The notes under the pieces were generated by a model that was not told the DNA's origin, did no database searches, and worked only from the letters and a program-made list of their open reading frames with translations. Below, in pieces: positions 1 through 5,269 of a stretch of 5,566 bases of DNA. This DNA is from Acetofilamentum sp. (GTDB lineage: Bacteria; Bacteroidota; Bacteroidia; Bacteroidales; DTU049), in contig DYON01000175.1 in the NCBI GenBank assembly GCA_020720525.1, positions 1 through 5,566 on the forward strand, in the 5' to 3' direction. Within the stretch, counting starts at the first letter, position 1. Every line of letters starts with the position of its first letter. Position numbers and translations under genes: made by a program.

Positions 1-12
1 TTTATTGTCATT

Positions 13-39
13 CTTCCCTTCGGAATACTCAGGGCAAGC
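13..39. repeat. Short palindromic dispersed-repeat-like segment
   Basis: The segment has CCCT at 16-19 and AGGG at 31-34, with CTTCGGAATACTCAGG between and around them and CAAGC following. It resembles the short intergenic repeats of the CCTTCGAC...CTCAGGGCAAGC type that I recall being scattered through many Bacteroidota genomes. Read on the minus strand it gives the peptide ACPEYSEG, typical of spurious ORFs made from such repeats. Only one copy lies in this window, so its repetitive nature is inferred from resemblance and not shown here. Confidence 0.35.
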
Positions 40-45
40 TTTACA

Positions 46-78
46 TTTCGTGGCTATTTTGTTTCTTTTACCACGAAA
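46..78. repeat. 8-bp perfect inverted repeat, intergenic
   Basis: TTTCGTGG at 46-53 is the exact reverse complement of CCACGAAA at 71-78, separated by a 17-nt T-rich loop. No T-tract directly follows the hairpin on either strand, so it is not a convincing intrinsic terminator. It lies about 30 nt upstream of the promoter of the DUF3276 gene and could be part of the neighbouring repeat-like DNA or a protein-binding site. The symmetry is seen directly; any function is unknown. Confidence 0.5.
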
Positions 79-109
79 CACTTTGAATGACAGTCTGTTA
101 ATGGGTTTT

Positions 110-140
110 TTTGCGATTAAAGAATAAATGTATAGTTTTG
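110..140 (+). promoter_or_regulatory. Bacteroidota-type promoter of the DUF3276 gene
   Basis: TTTG at 110-113 (-33 element) and TAGTTTTG at 133-140 (-7 element, matching TAnnTTTG) are separated by 19 nt, the arrangement recognised by the primary sigma factor of Bacteroidota. Transcription would begin a few bases after 140, near 145, leaving a short leader of about 20 nt before the ATG at 167. No Shine-Dalgarno sequence is visible, as is usual in this phylum. Confidence 0.7.
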
Positions 141-166
141 TTATTCTGTGCTAAAACGTTTTTGCT

Positions 167-508
167 ATGGAAGAATTTGAACGACAAGAAAGGGATGAAA
201 TATTTTCGAAAGCAGTGCGGGCAGGAAAGCGCACCTATTTTTTCGATGTAAAAGGAATGAGAAGCGGTGAAATGTATATCACTGTTACAGAAAGTATTAA
301 GCGATTTAACCAAGACAATGGACGCTTTTTTTACGAAAAGCACAAGTTGTTTCTATACAAAGAAGATTTCGATAAATTTGCCAACGGTCTCGAAGCTGCA
401 ATCCACTTTATACGCACTGGAGAAGCTTTGCCCGACGAAATTTCGGAAGATTTTTCGGATGAGTATTGTTTTGTTGACGATGTAAACAAAAGTCAATCAG
501 AGATTTAG
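167..508 (+). CDS. PUR family (DUF3276) nucleic-acid-binding protein
   Basis: This is a 113-residue cytosolic protein of the DUF3276 family, the bacterial relatives of eukaryotic Pur-alpha; the Borrelia member is known to bind nucleic acid. Family features are the N-terminal E-I-F-S-K-A-V-R-A-G-K-R-T-Y-F-F-D-V-K segment (residues 11-29), the basic-aromatic beta strands around residues 36-64 (YITVTES, RFFYEKHKLFLY) and the amphipathic helix EDFDKFANGLEAAIHFI (66-82). Together these make one PUR repeat, which in this family is expected to dimerise to give a full DNA/RNA-binding unit. The C-terminal tail (89-113) is acidic and probably disordered. The ATG at 167 fits the family's length and lies about 27 nt after the -7 element. 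It has its own strong promoter and is separated by 94 nt from parA. Its physiological target in Bacteroidota is not known; nucleoid, RNA-binding or regulatory roles are all possible. Confidence 0.88.
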   Translation: MEEFERQERDEIFSKAVRAGKRTYFFDVKGMRSGEMYITVTESIKRFNQDNGRFFYEKHKLFLYKEDFDKFANGLEAAIHFIRTGEALPDEISEDFSDEYCFVDDVNKSQSEI

Positions 509-563
509 TTTTGTGAATAGTTTCGTTTTAAAAATCCGTTACTCGGCTGTGCGGAAAAATTCG

Positions 564-571
564 TATTTTTG
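564..571 (+). promoter_or_regulatory. Probable -7 element upstream of parA
   Basis: TATTTTTG at 564-571 matches TAnnTTTG exactly and lies 31 nt before the parA ATG, which would give a leader of about 25 nt. There is no TTTG at the expected distance upstream (about 540-545 reads TACTCG), so this promoter is either weaker than the one at 110-140 or helped by a regulator. No hairpin terminator is visible between 509 and 563, so read-through from the upstream gene is also possible. Confidence 0.45.
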
Positions 572-602
572 AGCTTTCAATTTAATTTGTGTAATCACAT
601 AT

Positions 603-1385
603 ATGGGAAAAGTAATTGCAATTGCAAACCAAAAGGGCGGCGTAGGCAAAACAACTACGGCTATTAACCTGTGTGCAGGTCTCGCTATTCTCGAAAAGAA
701 AACCCTGCTTATCGATGCCGATCCGCAGGCCAATGCTACTTCGGGACTAGGATTCGATCCCAAAAATATTCGCACCAGCATTTATGAGTGTATTGTTGAC
801 AATGTGCCTTCGTCCGAAGCCATACAGCATACAAAAACACCGAATCTCGATATTCTTCCAGCGCATATCGATTTGGTTGGTGCCGAGATTGAAATGATCA
901 ATATGGATAACCGCGAACGCATGATGCGTAAAGTGGTTCGGCAGATTCGCGACGATTACGACTATGTTCTTATCGACTGCTCGCCTTCGCTGGGATTGAT
1001 AACCGTGAATGCCCTTACAGCCAGCGATTCGGTGTTAATTCCTGTCCAATGCGAATACTTTGCTCTGGAAGGCTTGGGAAAACTGCTCAATACCATCAAA
1101 ATTGTGCAAACTAGGCTCAATCAGGAACTTAGCATCGAAGGAATTTTACTCACTATGTACGACCTCAGGTTGCGCCTTAGCAATCAGGTTGTCGACGAAG
1201 TACGTCAGCATTTTAAAGAAATGGTTTTCGAAACAATTGTTCCACGCAATACTCGTTTGGGCGAAGCTCCTTCGTTTGGCGAAAGCATTATCATGTTCGA
1301 TGTCGAAAGCAAAGGCGCCGTAAGCTACCTTAATTTGGCACGTGAGATTTTGCAACGCAACAACGATGTAAGCATTAAGAAATAA
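603..1385 (+). CDS. parA: Chromosome partitioning ATPase ParA (Soj type)
   Basis: This 260-residue P-loop ATPase of the ParA/MinD superfamily works with ParB to move and position the replication-origin region: ATP-bound dimers coat the nucleoid and are released when ParB stimulates hydrolysis. The deviant Walker A motif KGGVGKTT is at residues 11-18, with both signature lysines (K11 and K16). The Walker A' segment LLIDADPQ (35-42) contains the catalytic Asp D40, and Walker B VLIDCSPS is at 122-129 (D125). The C-terminal VPRNTRLGEAPSFG segment is characteristic of chromosomal Soj-type proteins. The protein begins immediately with the P-loop strand (MGKVIAIANQKGG) and has no N-terminal helix-turn-helix, so it is the short Soj-like form and not the long autoregulatory plasmid type (P1 ParA). 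parB follows 14 nt later, confirming a par operon. The ATG at 603 is the natural family start. Nothing appears truncated or atypical. Confidence 0.97.
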   Translation: MGKVIAIANQKGGVGKTTTAINLCAGLAILEKKTLLIDADPQANATSGLGFDPKNIRTSIYECIVDNVPSSEAIQHTKTPNLDILPAHIDLVGAEIEMINMDNRERMMRKVVRQIRDDYDYVLIDCSPSLGLITVNALTASDSVLIPVQCEYFALEGLGKLLNTIKIVQTRLNQELSIEGILLTMYDLRLRLSNQVVDEVRQHFKEMVFETIVPRNTRLGEAPSFGESIIMFDVESKGAVSYLNLAREILQRNNDVSIKK

Positions 1386-1399
1386 GTTAACACAGCACG

Positions 1400-2272
1400 A
1401 TGAATACCAAAAAGAAAGCTTTAGGACGTGGTTTGAGCGCACTCCTCGATGGTGCCGATGCCGAAAACGGACATGGTGTAAGCACACCAGTGATTGCATT
1501 TCCACTTATCGATATTGACGAAATTGATGCTAATCCTTATCAACCACGCAATACGTTCGAAGAAGAAGCTTTGAATGGTTTGGCCGAGTCAATCAAGCAT
1601 CAGGGATTGATTCAACCAGTGACAGTTCGCAAACTCGAAAATGGAAAATTTCAGCTTATCTCGGGCGAGCGCCGTTTGCGCGCTTCGAAACTTGCTGGGC
1701 TCAATCAAATTCCTGCTTTTATTCGCGAAGCCGACGATGTTGCTGTGCTACAAATGGCTCTTGTCGAAAATATTCAACGCGAAAACCTCAATGCAATGGA
1801 AATTGCTTTTACCTTCGAAAAGTTGATGGAGGAGTGCCAGTTTACGCAAGAAGAAATGAGCGAAAAAGTTGGCAAAAAGAGAACTACCATTTCGAATTAT
1901 TTGCGATTGCTGCGTTTGCCAATCGAGATTCAAGCTGGTATTCGCGATAGCAAAATTTCAATGGGGCATGCTCGTTCGCTTTTGAGTATCGAAAACAACG
2001 AAGCCAAGCAAAAAGAATTGTTTCAGAAGATTATTAGCGGCGATCTTTCTGTTCGTCAGGTCGAAGAAATTGTGCGTGGAATCAACAATCCTCCTACCCA
2101 AAAAGCAAAAAAAACCATGGCTCTTGCTTCCGAATTCGATGCCCTCAAGAAGAATTTGATTCATAAAACCGGTCTCAAAGTGTCGCTCAAAGCTACCGCC
2201 CGTGGTGGTTCGTTGACTTTGCATTTCAAAAATGAAGACGAGCTTCGCAAAATTGAAAATCTCTTCCAATAG
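1400..2272 (+). CDS. parB: Chromosome partitioning protein ParB (Spo0J type)
   Basis: This 290-residue ParB binds parS sites, hydrolyses CTP to load as a sliding clamp, and activates ParA. The N-terminal KKKALGRGLSALL peptide (4-16) is the conserved ParA-stimulating tail. The ParB/Srx CTP-binding domain spans about 34-125, with NPYQPR (45-50), the GERRLRAS phosphate-binding box (89-96) and ENIQRE (123-128). The parS-reading helix-turn-helix lies around 149-171 (TQEEMSEKVGKKRTTISNYLRLL), followed by GHARSLL (189-195). The C-terminal 40-50 residues fit the dimerisation domain, ending in a short leucine/phenylalanine-rich strand and helix. Length is normal for chromosomal ParB. It starts 14 nt after parA and is followed after 4 nt by the next gene, so it is cotranscribed with both. 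A GGCACGTGAG segment inside parA (1337-1346) shares only the CACGTG core of parS and is not a convincing site. Confidence 0.97.
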   Translation: MNTKKKALGRGLSALLDGADAENGHGVSTPVIAFPLIDIDEIDANPYQPRNTFEEEALNGLAESIKHQGLIQPVTVRKLENGKFQLISGERRLRASKLAGLNQIPAFIREADDVAVLQMALVENIQRENLNAMEIAFTFEKLMEECQFTQEEMSEKVGKKRTTISNYLRLLRLPIEIQAGIRDSKISMGHARSLLSIENNEAKQKELFQKIISGDLSVRQVEEIVRGINNPPTQKAKKTMALASEFDALKKNLIHKTGLKVSLKATARGGSLTLHFKNEDELRKIENLFQ

Positions 2273-2276
2273 TATC

Positions 2277-2828
2277 ATGCGTTATTTGTGCCTGACATTT
2301 ATTCTTATTGCTGCAATGGTTGGAATTGTCGGGGCTCAGAATATCGAAGATACAACAACTGTATTGCACTCGCCACGCAAAGCCACTATTATGTCGGCTT
2401 GTTTGCCTGGTCTTGGTCAAATTTACAATCATAAATATTGGAAAGTTCCACTTATTTATGCAGGCCTTGGTGGTGCTGGTTATGCTATTGGCTTCAATAA
2501 TTCATATTATCAAGATTACCGAAGTGCCTATATAGCCCGAACCGATGGCGATTCCACAACTATAGATCCATTTGTTGGACATTATACCGAATCGAATTTG
2601 CTCGATTTGCGCAACTACTACCGACACAATTTGGAGCTGTCGGTCATTATTATTTCGTTTGTCTATATTTTGAATATTGTTGATGCTGCTGTCGATGCGC
2701 ATTTGTACGATTTCGACATCAGCAACGACCTCAGTATGTCGTTTCAACCTGCATTGTGGAATGCGGGTTCGGCTTTCTGCCCGTCTATTGGAGGTGGTTT
2801 AACCATCCGAATCAATTTGTACCCATGA
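2277..2828 (+). CDS. DUF5683 family exported/membrane protein, function unknown
   Basis: This is a 183-residue protein that I recognise as the Bacteroidota family DUF5683, whose function is not established. Residues 1-20 form a signal peptide (MRY, a hydrophobic core, then V-G-A before Q21), so the protein is exported or anchored in the inner membrane. Family landmarks are SPRKATIMSACLPGLGQIYN (32-51), then WKVPLIYAGLGGAGYAIGF (55-73), which is a probable membrane segment, and NNSYYQDYRSAYIAR (74-88). These are followed by RNYYRHNLELSVIII (112-126) leading into a second hydrophobic segment ending VYILNIVDAAVDAHLYDFDIS (129-149), and a glycine-rich C-terminus. The start chosen is the ATG at 2277. 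An in-frame ATG at 2232 would add 15 residues inside parB and bury the signal peptide, so it is less likely. It follows parB by 4 nt and its stop overlaps the dapB start (ATGA), so it is surely cotranslated with both. A role in envelope biology is suggested by the location only. Confidence 0.85.
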   Translation: MRYLCLTFILIAAMVGIVGAQNIEDTTTVLHSPRKATIMSACLPGLGQIYNHKYWKVPLIYAGLGGAGYAIGFNNSYYQDYRSAYIARTDGDSTTIDPFVGHYTESNLLDLRNYYRHNLELSVIIISFVYILNIVDAAVDAHLYDFDISNDLSMSFQPALWNAGSAFCPSIGGGLTIRINLYP

Positions 2829-3553
2829 AAATATTTTTGATTGGATATGGAAAAATGGGTCAAATGATTGAAAAATTGGCAATCGACGCTGGTCACAAAG
2901 TGGTTGCTAAAGTCGATCAAGGGCAAGATTGGCCGCAATTCGATATGGATTCCAAACCCGATGTGGCTATTGAATTTACCCGCCCCGAAATGGCGAAAGA
3001 TAACCTCCTTCGATGCATCGATTTGGGAATTCCAGTTGCTACTGGAACCACTGGTTGGGACGAACATAAGAGCTTGGTGCAAGAATATTGTATAGAAAAG
3101 GGTGGGGCAGTATTGTACGCTAGCAATTTTAGTATTGGAGTAAATATTTGGTTTCGAATTCTCGATTTTGCGTCGAAGCAATTTGCAGCTTTTCAACAGT
3201 ATTCGGTTTCTATCGACGAAACCCACCACGCTGCCAAGGTTGATAAACCAAGCGGAACGGCTGTTTCGGCAGCGGGTTATTTACTGGCAAATCTTAAGCA
3301 GTACCAAAATTGGAGTCTTCAGCCCAAAAACGACGAAATTTCTATTGCTTCGCATCGAATTGGTGCGGTAACTGGCGATCATTTGGTGTCGTTTCAATCC
3401 AATGTCGATCGAATAGAACTTGCTCACAGTGCATCGAACCGCGAAGGTTTTGCGTTGGGTGCAATTGAAGCGGCTAAATGGCTGCAAAACAAAAAGGGCT
3501 TTTTTAATTTTTCGGATGTCTTTGGCGAAATTTTTTCGCTAAGCAATAAATAG
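2825..3553 (+). CDS. dapB: 4-hydroxy-tetrahydrodipicolinate reductase DapB
   Basis: This is a cytosolic 242-residue NAD(P)H-dependent reductase. It converts 4-hydroxy-tetrahydrodipicolinate to tetrahydrodipicolinate in the lysine and meso-diaminopimelate pathway, which feeds peptidoglycan cross-linking. The nucleotide-binding loop is IGYGKMG (6-12). GTTGW (74-78) and ASNFSIGVN (99-107) are hallmark motifs. The catalytic signature ETHHAAKVDKPSGTA (132-146) retains the His pair (134-135), the catalytic Lys K138 and the PSGTA substrate loop. The C-terminal RIGAVTGDHLVSF and SNREGFALGAIEAAKW segments complete the family pattern. It is shorter than the about 273-residue E. coli enzyme; the shortening is mainly between the dinucleotide loop and IEFT (about 30-51), so this is the compact form. 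The start at 2825 was chosen because it begins the Rossmann strand directly. The longer ORF from 2756 would add 23 residues that lie inside the preceding gene. The start overlaps the DUF5683 stop by 4 nt, indicating translational coupling. Confidence 0.95.
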   Translation: MKIFLIGYGKMGQMIEKLAIDAGHKVVAKVDQGQDWPQFDMDSKPDVAIEFTRPEMAKDNLLRCIDLGIPVATGTTGWDEHKSLVQEYCIEKGGAVLYASNFSIGVNIWFRILDFASKQFAAFQQYSVSIDETHHAAKVDKPSGTAVSAAGYLLANLKQYQNWSLQPKNDEISIASHRIGAVTGDHLVSFQSNVDRIELAHSASNREGFALGAIEAAKWLQNKKGFFNFSDVFGEIFSLSNK

Positions 3554-3564
3554 TTGTAATTTCG
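3535..3564 (+). promoter_or_regulatory. Weak promoter-like elements before lepB
   Basis: TAATTTCG at 3557-3564 matches TAnnTTTG in all but one base, and TTCG at 3535-3538 lies 18 nt upstream in place of TTTG. The site straddles the dapB stop codon and would begin transcription roughly 15 nt before the lepB ATG. It may allow lepB to be transcribed separately from parA-dapB, but both elements are imperfect and chance matches are common in AT-rich DNA. Confidence 0.25.
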
Positions 3565-3586
3565 TTATTTGTAAAAATCGTTGAAT

Positions 3587-5185
3587 ATGGACATTGTAAT
3601 TCTTTTCACACTGCTTTGCTTCGCTTCTGGAGTTGTTGGTCTCATGTTTATTTTTCGTAAAGCTGGTCAATTGCCATATTTGGCATTGGTTCCTGTGTAC
3701 AACATCGTTGTGTGGCTGAAAATTGTAAAAAAGCCTCTTTGGTGGTTGTTTTTTACGTTAATTCCTTTTATAAATGTGTTTATGGCTATGCTTTTGATTG
3801 TTGAAACACTCAAAGCATTCAACAAAAACGGCATTGGCGCACAAGTTTTGTCTATTATGTTTCCCTTTGCTTATTTGCCCTATTTGGCATTCAACAAAAA
3901 CCTTATTTATATTCACCCCGACGAGCAAGTGAGGGTGAAAAAATCGACCGTTCGCGAATGGACCGAAGCAATTGTTTTTGCGGTTGTGGCTGCAACTGTT
4001 ATTCGTACATTTTTCATCGAAGCTTATACCATCCCAACATCATCTATGGAAAAATCGTTGCTGGTTGGCGACTTTCTTTTTGTGAGCAAAGTATCGTACG
4101 GTTCGCGGGTACCTATGACGCCCCTTTCGTTTCCGTTTACTCACCACACTATGCCGATGACCGAAAACACCAAGTCGTATTTGAGTTGGCCAAGTATGCC
4201 TTATTATAGGTATCCTGCTTTTCAAAGTATCGACAACAACGATGTGGTGGTATTTAATTTTCCGGCTGGCGATACAGTGATGCTCAAAGATCAAGCTCAA
4301 ACATTTCTGACATTTGTGGTGAGCACTGCAGTAAATTTTGCCATTCAGGATGGAAAGACCGAAGCCGATTTTCCTGCATACATGTCGATGGCGCGGAGCA
4401 GAATTCTTCAAGAATTTGAAATTACCACCCGCCCTGTCGATAAGCGCGAAAATTATATCAAACGTTGTGTTGCTATTCCTGGCGATGTGCTCGAAGTACG
4501 CAATCATCAGTTGTTTATCAATGGTGTTCAGTCCGAAAATCCTGAATTGATGCAATACAACTATATCTTCCGCTTCAAGTCGGGCAGTATGGTTCCGCGC
4601 AATTCGTTGCAAGATTTAGGTATAAGTCTCGAAGATTATAAAGGTCGATTGCGCGAGGTACAATCCAGAAATTTGGGTCCAAATAGTATGGTTTTGCCAA
4701 TGACATTTGAAATGTTGCGCGAATTCAAAGCCAAATACGAATCGCTGCTGGCTTCTGAACCCGAATTGCTGACCGATACAGTTTGGGATCCTCGAATATT
4801 TCCAAACAGTGCTGCGTATGCGTGGAACCGCGATAATTTTGGACCTTTGACTGTTCCAAAAGCTGGCGTTACTGTTAATATTGACACCATTAATTATGTT
4901 CTTTACAGCCGCATCATTCAGGTTTACGAAGGCAATAAGCTCGAAATCAGAAGCGGAAAAGTATTCATCAACGGACAGGAAGCAAAATCCTATACCTTCA
5001 AAATGAATTACTATTTCATGATGGGCGACAACCGACACAATTCGGCCGATAGCCGCTACTGGGGCTTTGTACCCGAAGACCATATTGTTGGAAAAGCAGC
5101 GTTTGTTTGGTTGAGTCTCGATAAGGATCGCTCAATTACTGGCGGTAAAATTCGTTGGCGCAAAATGCTGCGTTTGGTGAAATAA
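3587..5185 (+). CDS. lepB: Type I signal peptidase LepB with N-terminal membrane domain
   Basis: LepB removes signal peptides from exported proteins at the outer face of the inner membrane, using a Ser-Lys dyad. The N-terminal 110 residues hold several hydrophobic segments (about 2-22, 29-47, 50-72 and 85-101) with the pattern AGQLPYLALVPVYN (26-39) and WW....IPFIN (52-63), which I recognise as a DUF5684-like domain. A further membrane helix (127-145) precedes the catalytic domain. Box B is IPTSSMEKSL (149-158) with nucleophile S153. Box C is NDVVVFNFP (218-226), Box D is YIKRCVAIPGD (290-300) with the general base K292, and Box E is GDNRHNSADSRYWG (480-493). At 532 residues it is far longer than E. 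coli LepB (324), with insertions between boxes C and D and between D and E. I chose the ATG at 3587; a TTG 6 nt upstream would add only two residues. It lies 33 nt after dapB and is followed by a strong terminator. Confidence 0.95.
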   Translation: MDIVILFTLLCFASGVVGLMFIFRKAGQLPYLALVPVYNIVVWLKIVKKPLWWLFFTLIPFINVFMAMLLIVETLKAFNKNGIGAQVLSIMFPFAYLPYLAFNKNLIYIHPDEQVRVKKSTVREWTEAIVFAVVAATVIRTFFIEAYTIPTSSMEKSLLVGDFLFVSKVSYGSRVPMTPLSFPFTHHTMPMTENTKSYLSWPSMPYYRYPAFQSIDNNDVVVFNFPAGDTVMLKDQAQTFLTFVVSTAVNFAIQDGKTEADFPAYMSMARSRILQEFEITTRPVDKRENYIKRCVAIPGDVLEVRNHQLFINGVQSENPELMQYNYIFRFKSGSMVPRNSLQDLGISLEDYKGRLREVQSRNLGPNSMVLPMTFEMLREFKAKYESLLASEPELLTDTVWDPRIFPNSAAYAWNRDNFGPLTVPKAGVTVNIDTINYVLYSRIIQVYEGNKLEIRSGKVFINGQEAKSYTFKMNYYFMMGDNRHNSADSRYWGFVPEDHIVGKAAFVWLSLDKDRSITGGKIRWRKMLRLVK

Positions 5186-5193
5186 CAATTGCT

Positions 5194-5248
5194 AAACCCA
5201 CACCGCTAAACCCTGTGAGGGTTATACGTGCGTGGGTTTTTTCTTTTT
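5194..5248 (+). terminator. Nested stem-loop terminator after lepB
   Basis: An outer stem pairs AAACCCAC (5194-5201) with GTGGGTTT (5232-5239), 8 perfect base pairs. It encloses an inner hairpin AACCCT-GTG-AGGGTT (5209-5223). The outer stem runs straight into T-rich sequence (T5237-5242, C, T5244-5248), as expected of an intrinsic terminator. It begins 9 nt after the lepB stop and ends the probable operon. The 9-nt sequence GCTAAACCC occurs twice (5191-5199 and 5205-5213), so alternative pairings are possible. Confidence 0.8.
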
Positions 5249-5269
5249 ATGCATCTATTTACAACCAAA

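Noticed and set aside
46..78. Inverted repeat as a terminator of an upstream gene, or as a degenerate parS (TTTCGTGG/CCACGAAA)
   Set aside because: No T-tract follows it on either strand, and compared with parS the half-sites lack the central bases and are separated by 17 nt.
1..127. End of an upstream gene in one of the open + frames
   Set aside because: The peptides (29 to 41 codons) have no recognisable family character and the region contains repeat-like palindromes, so a gene end cannot be supported without upstream sequence.
98..343. Minus-strand ORF of 81 codons opposite the DUF3276 gene
   Set aside because: It lies mostly antisense to a conserved protein, has no recognisable domain and reads like a shadow frame.
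1337..1346. GGCACGTGAG in parA as a parS site
   Set aside because: It has the CACGTG core but only about 10 of 16 matches to the parS consensus, and it lies in coding sequence for a conserved part of ParA.
2232..2276. Upstream in-frame start for the DUF5683 protein inside parB
   Set aside because: It would place 15 residues before a well-formed signal peptide; the ATG at 2277 gives the normal signal peptide at the N-terminus.
2756..2824. Extended N-terminus of DapB
   Set aside because: The 23 extra residues come from the frame-shifted end of the preceding gene, whereas DapB proteins start directly with the Rossmann strand found at 2825.
4040..4612. Minus-strand ORF of 190 codons inside lepB
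   Set aside because: It is antisense to the catalytic region of LepB; its His/Ile/Arg-rich composition is what the reverse complement of this codon usage gives, and no domain is recognisable.
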